NCBI RefSeq assembly: GCF_016888125.1
Contig: NZ_JACSWA010000454.1
Coordinates: 1 to 32,229, forward strand
DNA: 32,229 nucleotides
Direction: 5' to 3'
From: Spirulina sp. CCY15215
GTDB taxonomy: Bacteria; Cyanobacteriota; Cyanobacteriia; Cyanobacteriales; Spirulinaceae
Shown here: positions 1-7,617 of the stretch, one piece after another
How positions within the stretch are numbered: the first letter of the stretch is position 1
Layout: every line of letters starts with the position of its first letter
The notes under the pieces: generated by a model
Seen by the model: the letters and a program-made list of their open reading frames with translations, nothing else
What the model was told of the DNA's origin: nothing
Databases searched by the model: none
Translations under genes and position numbers: made by a program

Positions 1-2
1 CG

Positions 3-599
3 GTAGATATGGGAGCCTTTGAATTCCAAGGTTTTGAAATCGTTCCGATTGGACAGCAAAACATCACTATCAGCAGCCTTCCTTCTACCCTTGATGTCAG
101 CGTCAAAGTCGTAGAAAAAGCGTTTAATATTATCCCTTCTGTTGGTGCAACCGTTAATTTTAGTTCTCTGGGAGATGTCACGGGTTCCTTTTCCAATGGT
201 ACTAGCATCATCACCAATGCCAGTGGTATTGCCCTGAATTTCTTTGAGGTGCTGAGTGCAACAGGAGACTTCCAGATTTTGGCGGCTTCTTCGGGTTTGA
301 ATACCTTGACCTTTAAGATTACGAATAATGTCGCCGCCGCCGTCGCCACTGATTTTAGTTTCCTCTCGGAGATAGAACAAGAGTTTGATTCTCTAGAAGT
401 CCGAGAAGAAGACATTCTTTTTGCACGGGGTTGTCTGTCTACTCCCGAAGATGAATTGACTCAACAGGAAAACAAGACTTCTGAAGAGGGGGAAGATGAG
501 GAAATCGTAGCGGGAGAAGAAAATGAAGATTCTTCCCCTGGCAGCGATCGCGCTTGTCGTCCTATTGGCGATGATAGTGAGGGAGGTGGCGAAGAATAA
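3..599 (+). CDS. C-terminal part of beta-helix / choice-of-anchor surface protein with Ig-like domain (5' truncated by window)
   Basis: The frame is open from the first bases, so the true start lies upstream of the window. The visible part opens with VDMGAFEFQ, which matches the (V)DxGAxE motif that closes right-handed parallel beta-helix, choice-of-anchor-type surface proteins. A stretch of about 90 residues follows that reads as a bacterial Ig-like beta-sandwich (alternating hydrophobic strands, GATVNFSSLGDVTGSFSNG, then ASGIALNFFEV and SGLNTLTFKI). The last 80 residues are very acidic (runs of Glu/Asp) and carry two Cys (in ARGCLS and RACRPIG) that could form a disulfide. There is no LPxTG or PEP-CTERM anchor. 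It is probably a secreted or outer-surface adhesin-like protein. The family is inferred from one motif and the domain order; the substrate or ligand is unknown. It converges on the baseplate genes. Confidence 0.6.
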   Translation, partial: VDMGAFEFQGFEIVPIGQQNITISSLPSTLDVSVKVVEKAFNIIPSVGATVNFSSLGDVTGSFSNGTSIITNASGIALNFFEVLSATGDFQILAASSGLNTLTFKITNNVAAAVATDFSFLSEIEQEFDSLEVREEDILFARGCLSTPEDELTQQENKTSEEGEDEEIVAGEENEDSSPGSDRACRPIGDDSEGGGEE

Positions 600-655
600 A
601 TTAGCTTCTTGTTCATGGATAATCCGCAAAATCCTAATAATAGGTCATAATTTCA

Positions 656-696
656 GGGTGCAAGCATTGCACCCCTACTAAACCCAACTGTAGGGG
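656..696. repeat. Two overlapping stem-loops between convergent genes
   Basis: Hairpin A pairs GGGTGCAA (656-663) with TTGCACCC (667-674) around a 3-nt loop. Hairpin B pairs CCCCTAC (672-678) with GTAGGGG (690-696). The two share bases 672-674, so they exclude each other. GTAGGGG-type stem-loops like these are frequent in cyanobacterial intergenic DNA. The position between two convergent genes suits a bidirectional terminator, but there is no clear T-tract. Confidence 0.55.
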
Positions 697-763
697 GATT
701 TAGGGGGCTAATGCGTAAGTCCTAAAGATGTGAAGTTTTAAGCAAAATTACCCCATATTGCTC

Positions 764-1846
764 CTAAGAGCGACTAATTTCCTCAAGATATAAATCATAA
801 GTACAAAAGGCAGGTTTTTCCTGTTCGATGACCTTGCGAACGAGTTTCTCGTCCAGGGGGCGATCGCCAGGATAGCGCAGACAAACGATGAAGTGGAAAG
901 GCTGTCCGCCGCCCATAATGGTATCTTCTCCTATGCCCGCTTCTCCCACCACAAAACCCCGTCCTCCGAGTTCGAGAATACTAATATGTTTGTCTTTCTC
1001 CTCGAGGTGTTCATCTAGGGGCAAATCGGTAAACAGATGCAAATAATAGCGTAAACCCCGCCGTGTTCCTCGCCAGCGATAAATTTCGATCGCCTTGGCA
1101 ATTAAGTCGCGTTGTTTTTTCAGACTCAAGATAGGGGTCATTTCCCAGCCGACCCAATGGGCGAGAAAGGGAAGCATAGCTTCTGGAGCCGTGCGAGGAT
1201 GCAGATAAGCCCAAAGGGTTGAAGCTGTATTAAAATCTGGCTCAAAGGCCTCCTCAAAAATTTTCAGCAGGCGGCCGACAAAATCAACCTCTCGATAAAG
1301 ATCCGGCAGATATTTCAAATAGAGGCTGCGAGGACGAACAAAGAGTTGAAAAGGGGCAAATTGTTGATAAATTTTCCCTAACCTAGCCTCATTAGCATCT
1401 GTACTATTAGAGAGTTCGTTATAACTGACTTGAATTTGACCGCGATAGTCCAAAACAAGAGGCTGACCGATTTTATCGGGGGAAATATCCTCAAAGAAAC
1501 GGCGATCGAGTTGAAAATAAAGAACTACTTCCATTTTTGCCCCTGGGGGTAATTCGTTACCTTCACCCCCAACCCGATACCAATTGCTAGGAAAATTCCC
1601 TTCAATTTCCAAGTTTAAAGCCAAAGCATGGCGACTGATATTTTCTAACTGTACGAGTAGTTCGCAAGGTTCCCCAGGGTAGAGAACTAATTCACAAATT
1701 TTGTTTTCGACGGTCTTCATGCCGCCAAAGAAGCCAATCTTGTCCGAGTCAGTCCAGGGCGTGTCAATGGGTTGACAAACGTTTTCCGAGATTTGCAAGG
1801 GAGTCAGTTGCAATTGCAGGGGTTGGGTTTCACTGGCTTGAGGCAT
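764..1846 (-). CDS. Phage tail protein I-like baseplate protein (P2 gpI family, contractile injection system)
   Basis: 360 residues. The C-terminal half (from about residue 178, YLPDLYREVDFVGRLLKIFE) carries the signature of the tail protein I family (TIGR02242 / Tail_P2_I): the TAPEAMLPFLAHWVGWEM block, then RDLIAKAIEIYRWRGTRRGL and a short beta-rich end. This subunit links the baseplate wedge in P2-type phages and in contractile injection systems. The N-terminal half (about 1-170) is an extra domain not found in P2 gpI. It contains a likely Ig-like beta-sandwich (CELVLYPGEPCELLVQLENI, then ELPPGAKMEVVLYFQL). It is the last gene of a three-gene minus-strand set, 80 nt after the gpJ-like gene. 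No good Shine-Dalgarno precedes the ATG. The family call is firm; the anchoring or host-interaction role of the extra domain is inference. Confidence 0.85.
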   Translation of the reverse strand: MPQASETQPLQLQLTPLQISENVCQPIDTPWTDSDKIGFFGGMKTVENKICELVLYPGEPCELLVQLENISRHALALNLEIEGNFPSNWYRVGGEGNELPPGAKMEVVLYFQLDRRFFEDISPDKIGQPLVLDYRGQIQVSYNELSNSTDANEARLGKIYQQFAPFQLFVRPRSLYLKYLPDLYREVDFVGRLLKIFEEAFEPDFNTASTLWAYLHPRTAPEAMLPFLAHWVGWEMTPILSLKKQRDLIAKAIEIYRWRGTRRGLRYYLHLFTDLPLDEHLEEKDKHISILELGGRGFVVGEAGIGEDTIMGGGQPFHFIVCLRYPGDRPLDEKLVRKVIEQEKPAFCTYDLYLEEISRS

Positions 1847-1926
1847 TTTGGCAGGATGAATTGAGGGATGATGGGTTGAGAAATAATGCAGGATAAACGA
1901 TGAGTAAGGAAGAATGAACTTGTCTC

Positions 1927-4137
1927 TTATTGCAATAAATTGATGACATGGTTGGAGCGAATTTTACTGTCATACCAAGAACAGATTAATCCGAGTGGAC
2001 CTGGATCGATCGCGGGTTCTCGGGGTAGGATTCGCGCCCAGTTATTGTCTTGGTAGCGAAATTCAAAAAGTTGAATTGTTCCTAAATAGCGCACGCCGCG
2101 AATGGCTTGAAATAAGGTGATGATATCCGAGGAATAGACAGGACGACCGAAAGGCCAACCCTCTCCATCGGGACCACCGATAAGGGGGTTGAGGAAGCGA
2201 TAGAGGGCAACTTGCAGTTTGTGGAGAATGTCTTGTTGCGCCCCTGGATTGTTATATTCTGGTTCGAGGGCAATTTCTGTTTGCACGGAGACTCCCACAT
2301 ATTCCGGTTCGCGACAGTGGATTTCCACCCCTAGCAAGCGCCGTTCGTCGAGGTAGGCCAAAACTTGGGTGAGTAAGGTGGGGGAGAGAGAGAAATTCTC
2401 GGGGGCAATTCCTTGTCCCTGTTCGATCGCCTTGAGATCCAGTTGGGGGACGAGAACTAATTCGACAATACCTGCGGATTCTTTTTGGGTACTCGATAAA
2501 CAGCGCGATCGGGCGATCGCCCCTCGTCCGGCTTGAATGGCGAGGTTTTCAAAGTCTTCGGCGGTAACAGCGCGATCGCGAGTTCGCAGCATTTTCGGCA
2601 CCCGCATCACCGCAGAATCGAGGGATTCGCCATCGGCTCCATCTCGGGCGTTATCATAATTGGTCAGTCGCGCCACATAAGGAACCGCAGATTTTAAAAT
2701 GCGAATTGTTCCCGCTTGGACATTACCACGCAAACCTCCCCCTGTTCGGTAGGACACCATCATGATCGAAGCACCCCGAGGGGGAATTGCTCCATATTGG
2801 TTTTCTCTACCTCGGGTTTCCTCTTCGGGATCGTTAGTTCGCCCGCGCAGATCTCGCCCTCCTGCTAATGCTTGAGGTCCTCCTACTAATGCTTGAGTGC
2901 GATCGCGCATTTGGTTGGGTTCGCGAATGAGAGGACCAAACTGAATTTCTCCGGTGAGGGAATCTAAGGTATAGTGCAGGTCGTTGATACCGGATTCGGA
3001 AAAATCGTTCACTTCTTGCCATCTTTGCGGCATACTTCCTATCGGTGTGACCAGGAGGTATTCTCCTTCTTCCCGGGGGAGAATGGGAGTGCTTTGGAGT
3101 TGTAAGACTTGTCCTGGGCTACCGTCACTTTCCCCCAAAATTTCATTCCTGATGCGGGTAGATTGGGTAGCAGCTACGGTACCGCCGAGGGAACGAACGC
3201 TTAAGCCAAAGATGCGGGGGGATTGTAGGTATTTGGGGCGATCGTGGTCGATTTGGTCGCAAATACAGCGCAACCAGCGACCGCGATAGGTGCTGAAAGT
3301 CTCCACCAGCCAATTTTGGGGACAGTGCAGGATAACATCGGCACCCCGTAAGGGGTTGCCGCCGTTGCGGGTTATTTCGCTAAAGCTAAAGCCTTGGGTG
3401 CGATCGTCCTTTTCTTGTAGAAGGACGGATTCCCATTGGTGTCCATTCCAGGCCTCCCAACGGCGAGGAGGGCGTTCGGGATCGATCCCGGTGGAGGTTG
3501 CTGCTTCCCCTTTAAATGTGACGGCGATGACATTCCCAGCAATGGGGGGATCCGGGTCAAAGACGAGGTAAAAACAATTACCATCCTGGGGGCGTTCGTC
3601 AAAGAAGGAAAGTTCTACTCCTTCCCATTCTCCATCGGGGCGTAAAGACCAAGTGCCGCTAAAGCGATCGCGCAGAATGCTAGGGCGTTCTTCGATGGTT
3701 TGGGCGCTGAGAAAGTGGCGGATACTGGGAAGACCAATGGCGAGGGGGCGATCGGTGCTGAAGACCACGGCTTCTTCTGTGTCGGTGCGTTCTGTGGCCA
3801 CTTCTACTCCCGCCGCGATCGTATAGGTTTCCGGTAAGGAAGCACTTAAATAAAGGGTGACATTCGTTTGGGCGGGTTTGGGAGGATTCAAGCGAATCCC
3901 CATCATTTCTAGGAAAGTAATGTAGTTGCGTCTCGGTACTTGATTGAACCGATAAAGCATTTGGTCGGTTAGCCAGGCAAAAAGTTCGACCAGGGTAATA
4001 CCGGGATCGCTGGCGTTATAATTCGTCCATTCGGGACAGTAACGGGGAATTCGTAGCAGGCATTCTTGGATCAGGTCTTCGTAGGCGCGATCGTCGAGAT
4101 TGGCTTTGGGGAGTTTTGGTAGAAAGTTTAAATCCAT
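1927..4137 (-). CDS. Baseplate J / T4 gp6-like wedge protein of a contractile injection system
   Basis: 736 residues, matching the 'putative baseplate assembly protein' family (TIGR02243, Baseplate_J). The N-terminus has the conserved block DPGITLVELFAWLTDQMLYR followed by RRNYITFLEMMGIRLNPPKPA. The middle has GAIPPRGASIMMVSYRTGGGLRGNV. The later conserved block is NYDNARDGADGESLDSA, then RTRDRAVTAEDFENLA. The C-terminal 200 residues form the wedge arm (LAYLDERRLLGVEIHCREPE and onward). The protein would form the baseplate ring that triggers sheath contraction. It lies 75 nt after the gp25-like gene and 80 nt before the gpI-like gene on the same strand, in the usual order for extracellular-type systems. 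HIP1 sites are frequent in the gene, so it is well adapted to this genome. The ATG at 4137 lacks a clear Shine-Dalgarno. Confidence 0.9.
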   Translation of the reverse strand: MDLNFLPKLPKANLDDRAYEDLIQECLLRIPRYCPEWTNYNASDPGITLVELFAWLTDQMLYRFNQVPRRNYITFLEMMGIRLNPPKPAQTNVTLYLSASLPETYTIAAGVEVATERTDTEEAVVFSTDRPLAIGLPSIRHFLSAQTIEERPSILRDRFSGTWSLRPDGEWEGVELSFFDERPQDGNCFYLVFDPDPPIAGNVIAVTFKGEAATSTGIDPERPPRRWEAWNGHQWESVLLQEKDDRTQGFSFSEITRNGGNPLRGADVILHCPQNWLVETFSTYRGRWLRCICDQIDHDRPKYLQSPRIFGLSVRSLGGTVAATQSTRIRNEILGESDGSPGQVLQLQSTPILPREEGEYLLVTPIGSMPQRWQEVNDFSESGINDLHYTLDSLTGEIQFGPLIREPNQMRDRTQALVGGPQALAGGRDLRGRTNDPEEETRGRENQYGAIPPRGASIMMVSYRTGGGLRGNVQAGTIRILKSAVPYVARLTNYDNARDGADGESLDSAVMRVPKMLRTRDRAVTAEDFENLAIQAGRGAIARSRCLSSTQKESAGIVELVLVPQLDLKAIEQGQGIAPENFSLSPTLLTQVLAYLDERRLLGVEIHCREPEYVGVSVQTEIALEPEYNNPGAQQDILHKLQVALYRFLNPLIGGPDGEGWPFGRPVYSSDIITLFQAIRGVRYLGTIQLFEFRYQDNNWARILPREPAIDPGPLGLICSWYDSKIRSNHVINLLQ

Positions 4138-4185
4138 TTTTGTTATTGGTTATTGAGTATTGGTTTATTAATGATTTTTATTATC

Positions 4186-4220
4186 CCTTGCCTGTTTCCT
4201 CTTGTCTCTTGTTCATTGTC
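4186..4220 (-). repeat. Degenerate short-repeat (STRR-like) stretch at the 3' end of the gp25-like gene
   Basis: Read on the minus strand, the stretch is a purine-rich string of near-repeats (GAACAAGAGACAAGAGG, then AAACAGGCAAGGG). It resembles the 7-nt-period repeats found elsewhere in this window (17683-17751, 16741-16761). It begins inside the last two codons of the gp25-like gene, so it supplies that gene's stop codon. The assignment is by eye and could be chance in a purine-rich tract. Confidence 0.35.
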
Positions 4221-4629
4221 CACTTGGAAGGAGATAAAAGGGATAAACGAGACTGCCGGAACTGTGAGTTTCTTTAGTGCTGTAACGAATAATAATATTA
4301 ATGCAACCGCGAACGGGGTCGGGTTCGGTATAAATTTCGTTGATATCGATGCGAGGTTCCCAGAGGGTGAGGGCTTCTTCGACGTAGAGACGGGTCATGA
4401 GTAGGGTTTTGGTATTCATCGGTGCAAAGACTAATTCCGACAGCCGACAGCCGAATTTAGGACGATAAACCCGTTCGCCGTGTCGGGTACCGAGGATAAT
4501 GCGAATGGATTCTTCAATATTCCGTTCCTTAGAACTGAGTTGTAAACTTCCTTGTACGTTACTCCGTAAGGGAAAAGAGAGACTCGTTCCCAAAAAGTCT
4601 TTATTTGTGTCTTGTTCTACTTCTGCCAT
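4213..4629 (-). CDS. gp25-like baseplate wedge protein (GPW/gp25 family)
   Basis: 138 residues, normal for the family. The GPW_gp25 domain spans most of it: NIEESIRIILGTRHGERVYR, then PKFGCRLSELVFAPMN, LYVEEALTLWEPRIDI and a terminal INIIIRYSTKETHSSGSLVYPFYL. It fits a baseplate wedge protein that contacts the inner sheath and the gp6-like ring. First gene of the triad gp25 - gpJ - gpI on the minus strand. A gap of 158 nt with several hairpins separates it from the upstream debranching-enzyme gene, so it probably has its own promoter. The final two codons fall inside a repetitive purine-rich stretch. No sheath, tube or ATPase gene lies next to it. Confidence 0.88.
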   Translation of the reverse strand: MAEVEQDTNKDFLGTSLSFPLRSNVQGSLQLSSKERNIEESIRIILGTRHGERVYRPKFGCRLSELVFAPMNTKTLLMTRLYVEEALTLWEPRIDINEIYTEPDPVRGCINIIIRYSTKETHSSGSLVYPFYLLPSGQ

Positions 4630-4700
4630 TGTGTCAAGAAGATCTGAGTTTTGCTGCTACTGTAGCGGAGGTTGATACGAGATGACAATTCTACGAAAGT

Positions 4701-4728
4701 AGAGTTTTTGGCGATCGCCAAAAACTCT
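4701..4728. repeat. 28-bp perfect palindrome centred on a HIP1 site
   Basis: The half-site AGAGTTTTTGGCGA is followed directly by its exact reverse complement, with GCGATCGC at the centre. It overlaps a small hairpin with a GAAA loop (TCTAC / GTAGA, 4690-4703) and abuts a third hairpin at 4729-4748. It lies between the debranching-enzyme gene and the gp25-like gene. Confidence 0.85.
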
Positions 4729-4748
4729 CTCTCCTTTTGTAAGGAGAG
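4720..4748 (-). terminator. Probable Rho-independent terminator of the debranching-enzyme gene
   Basis: On the minus strand a perfect 8-bp stem (CTCTCCTT / AAGGAGAG in plus-strand terms, 4729-4736 with 4741-4748, loop TTGT) is followed after 4 nt by TTTTT (4720-4724). It lies 40 nt past the stop of the gene at 4788. The T-tract overlaps the HIP1-centred palindrome. Confidence 0.55.
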
Positions 4749-4787
4749 GTTTAAAAACGGCTAGTCCCTAACATCGGCACTCTGAGT

Positions 4788-6830
4788 CTACCGAGTTAAT
4801 AACCAAGCTCGCAATACTTCGGCCACGGTCCAGGCTTGAGCAAAAGTGCCTCGCGGAGTCATGGGGGCATCTCCATCAAAGATTTCGCTGAGATTTCCCA
4901 CACAAGAGGCTTGGAGATGATGTTCCATGGGAGATAAGAATTCCCGTGCCAAAGTGGGATTGTTGTAAACGTGCAGGTGTCCTTGAACAAAATGACCAAT
5001 TAACCAACCCCAAACTGTGCCTTGGTGATAGTGGCTGTCCCGTTGATAGCGATCGCCCCCATAAACTCCCGCGTAATTGGGATCGTCTGGGGACAGCGAT
5101 CGCAGTCCGTGAGAAGTGAGCAAAGATTGAGCAACGGCATCGATAACACTTTTCTCTTCTCGAGGCAATAGTAAAGAAGAGCCGCCAATTTCTGCCAGTC
5201 CTGCTGGTAGGGAAACCGCAAAAATTTGATTGGGACGCAAGGATGGATCGTTGCCTTCGGGACCATCGATGACATCATAACAATACCCCATGCCATAATT
5301 CCAGAAGCGACTGAATCCCGCGATCGCCTTCTGTGCCATGGCCTCGTATCTTTCTGAAGGTTTGCCTAACTCTTTCGCTAAATGTGCCATCAACACTAAA
5401 GCACTGTACCATAAGGCATTAATTTCAATCGGTTTGCCGATGCGGGGTGTAACGACCCAATCATCGACTTTTGCATCCATCCAGGTCAGTTGCAATCCTG
5501 TTTCTCCGGCATAAAGCAACCCGTCTTTGCTATCGACCTTAATGTTATAGCGGGTGCCGCGAACGTGCCACTCGATCGCCTCTTCTAGTGCCGGAAATAA
5601 CTCGCGGATGAAGTGAATATCTTGAGTGGCCGCGTAATAGGCGCGAATGGCTTCAAAGTACCAGAGAATCGCATCTACGGTATTATATTCTGGGCTGTTT
5701 GTACCGTCGGGGAATAAATTGGGCAGCATTCCCCGATCTAAATATTGAGCAAAGGTTTGCAGGATAATTTTGGCAATTTCTGGGCGACCGGTGCAAAGGG
5801 TCAAACCTGGCAGGCTAATCATGGTATCTCGTCCCCAGTCCCCAAACCAAGGATAGCCGGCGATAATCGTTTTGCCTTCGGGTTCATCGGGAAGGGTACG
5901 ATCGACAATAAAGCGATCGCTGGCTAAGACTAATTGTTTGATCCAGTCGGGAACTGTATTTTTTTGCTCCTCGTTAGCAAAAAGATAGGGGGTTTTGTAC
6001 CAGCGATCAAGTAAGGCGCGATCGCGCTTTCTGTATTCTTGTAGAGATTCCTCTCCCTGGAGAGTGGGAAACTGCATCGTACTGGCGATCGTGGTGAGAG
6101 AATTTCCTGGTTGTAGCGTTACTTCCAAGTTAGCTATATAAAGATTATCTTCGCGATCGGACAGTCCGCGATACTTCTCGACTGTCAAATTATAGTCTTT
6201 ATACCAAGTATGGGTGCGTTCCCATTGTGGTTTGGGGAGGACGTTATTTCCTTCCCGTTCGGCAAATAAATAAAAGGGAGTTGCTCCGGCAAAAGCCGTT
6301 ATCCTAATGCCCCCATCAATGATATCGGTTTTCATCTGCCAATCTCCACTATAAGTTTCGCCGTGAAAATCGCGATAGTTAACTAGAGCTTTAAGAGAAA
6401 GAGAAAGAGGAGAACGGGCGCGGTGTAGAGTATAGCGAATATAAGTTGTATTTTCTCCTGGCTGCATCCAAAGCCGTTTTTCTAGGATTGCATCGGCGAT
6501 CGCAAATTTCCAGACGGGAATAGAACCATCCAGATGAAAACTTTCGATTTCCCGATAGCCTTGGGGGGCAACGGAACCATCTGCCCAGCGATCGGTATAA
6601 AGGGGATAAATTTGACCGCGATATTGAACGAGTTCGTCAAGTTTTGTTAACAGTAACGTCCGTCCTAATGGGGGGTTGAGGGCGGCAATTAATAATCCAT
6701 GATAGCGCCTGGTTAACACTCCAGATACCGTTCCCGCTCCATAGCCTCCATTCCCATTCGTCACTAACCATTCTCGTGCTTCCGATGTAGGAAGATGCCC
6801 GCAGATATCTCGTCCGAATTCGATGCCCAT
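4788..6830 (-). CDS. Glycogen debranching enzyme, archaeal type (amylo-alpha-1,6-glucosidase)
   Basis: 680 residues, the usual length for archaeal-type debranching enzymes (GDE_N plus a GDE_C glucosidase domain, GH133-like). The N-terminal domain opens with EWLVTNGNGGYGAGTVSGVL and RRYHGLLIAALNPPLGRTLL (residues 20-60). The (alpha/alpha)6 glucosidase domain starts near residue 290 and has AGYPWFGDWGRDTMISLPGL (324-343), with the acidic residues expected at the active site. TWMDAKVDDWVVTPRIGKPI (449-468) and RDSHYHQGTVWGWLIGHF (597-614) follow. It would hydrolyse alpha-1,6 branch stubs during glycogen breakdown in the cytoplasm. An AAGGA sequence lies about 10 nt before the ATG. It is monocistronic by context: hairpins follow it and a divergent gene lies upstream. 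It is not a GlgX (GH13) protein. Confidence 0.9.
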   Translation of the reverse strand: MGIEFGRDICGHLPTSEAREWLVTNGNGGYGAGTVSGVLTRRYHGLLIAALNPPLGRTLLLTKLDELVQYRGQIYPLYTDRWADGSVAPQGYREIESFHLDGSIPVWKFAIADAILEKRLWMQPGENTTYIRYTLHRARSPLSLSLKALVNYRDFHGETYSGDWQMKTDIIDGGIRITAFAGATPFYLFAEREGNNVLPKPQWERTHTWYKDYNLTVEKYRGLSDREDNLYIANLEVTLQPGNSLTTIASTMQFPTLQGEESLQEYRKRDRALLDRWYKTPYLFANEEQKNTVPDWIKQLVLASDRFIVDRTLPDEPEGKTIIAGYPWFGDWGRDTMISLPGLTLCTGRPEIAKIILQTFAQYLDRGMLPNLFPDGTNSPEYNTVDAILWYFEAIRAYYAATQDIHFIRELFPALEEAIEWHVRGTRYNIKVDSKDGLLYAGETGLQLTWMDAKVDDWVVTPRIGKPIEINALWYSALVLMAHLAKELGKPSERYEAMAQKAIAGFSRFWNYGMGYCYDVIDGPEGNDPSLRPNQIFAVSLPAGLAEIGGSSLLLPREEKSVIDAVAQSLLTSHGLRSLSPDDPNYAGVYGGDRYQRDSHYHQGTVWGWLIGHFVQGHLHVYNNPTLAREFLSPMEHHLQASCVGNLSEIFDGDAPMTPRGTFAQAWTVAEVLRAWLLTR

Positions 6831-6989
6831 TTTTTGAGTTCCTTTGTTCTAAAAAGTGAGAGCCAATGGCAAATGTCGTCATTTTTTACAATTTTTTGCA
6901 AACTTGGATGTGATTAACTGAGATTTCCTCTAGAATGTTAAGTTCTCAAAGTGTTAATTTCTTAAAAGTCAACTTATCAATCGATATTT

Positions 6990-7601
6990 TTGAGTGAAAA
7001 ACCACGTCCTGAAATTGTAGGAGAAATTAGTTGGGCAATTTCTCAATTCCCATTCACAATAGAATTAAATCCTAAAATTTACCATAAAACAGTAACTTGG
7101 AAAATGATTCAATCTTTAATTAATCAACATAAAACTTACCACAAACCCTTGAATTCTCGGCAATCCTACTTGTCCGTACAGAATCAACAGGGTTTATCGA
7201 GTTTAAAAAGGGCGATCGCCTTATCTCAAGGAGAATATTCCTTGATTTTCGCACGGTGCGAGAGTTCCCGACTGCGCCAACAAATTCTCAATCAAATTGT
7301 GGACTGCACTGAGATCACTTTACAGGAAGTTACCCTTCATCCTTCTGTGGTTCATCTGTTGGATACTCTAGATGGAGTGATGCGATCGCACTATCCCGAT
7401 GCCCTAGCCGTGATCGGTTTGGAGTCTACCGTCGATATCAAGACTTTACTCGAGGAGGTTAACTTGGTGCGCGATGAGTTTAATAAATCTTTACCTTTAC
7501 CGATCATATTCTGGGTGAATGAAAAAACTTTGGCTCAAATTAAGCGCATTGCACCGGATTTCAGCAATCATGGCACGACATCAATTTGTTTTGAGTTATA
7601 A
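6990..7601 (+). CDS. Stand-alone copy of the N-terminal domain of large cyanobacterial TPR/repeat proteins (function unknown)
   Basis: 203 residues. The pattern LKRAIALSQGEYSLIFARCE, then VIGLESTVDIKTLLEEVNLVRDEF, then LPLPIIFWVNEKTLAQIKRI and APDFSNHGTTSI resembles the conserved N-terminal module of much longer cyanobacterial proteins. In those, a tetratricopeptide or other repeat domain follows the 'LAPDF..W..T.I.F' strand. Here a stop codon comes at exactly that point. The module resembles a P-loop-type alpha/beta fold, but I see no Walker A. The start is TTG at 6990: an in-frame stop lies at 6963 and the first ATG is codon 38, so TTG is the best available start. It ends 16 nt from the convergent pentapeptide gene. 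It could be a truncated gene or a genuine short form. Confidence 0.6.
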   Translation: MSEKPRPEIVGEISWAISQFPFTIELNPKIYHKTVTWKMIQSLINQHKTYHKPLNSRQSYLSVQNQQGLSSLKRAIALSQGEYSLIFARCESSRLRQQILNQIVDCTEITLQEVTLHPSVVHLLDTLDGVMRSHYPDALAVIGLESTVDIKTLLEEVNLVRDEFNKSLPLPIIFWVNEKTLAQIKRIAPDFSNHGTTSICFEL

Positions 7602-7617
7602 GTACAACTCATCTAAT

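Noticed and set aside
3290-3571. Plus-strand frames inside the baseplate J gene
   Set aside because: These are antisense shadows of a clear, conserved minus-strand gene.
764-4629. Prophage remnant
   Set aside because: The three genes are full-length, ordered as in contractile injection systems and rich in HIP1 sites, and there is no integrase, capsid or lysis gene.
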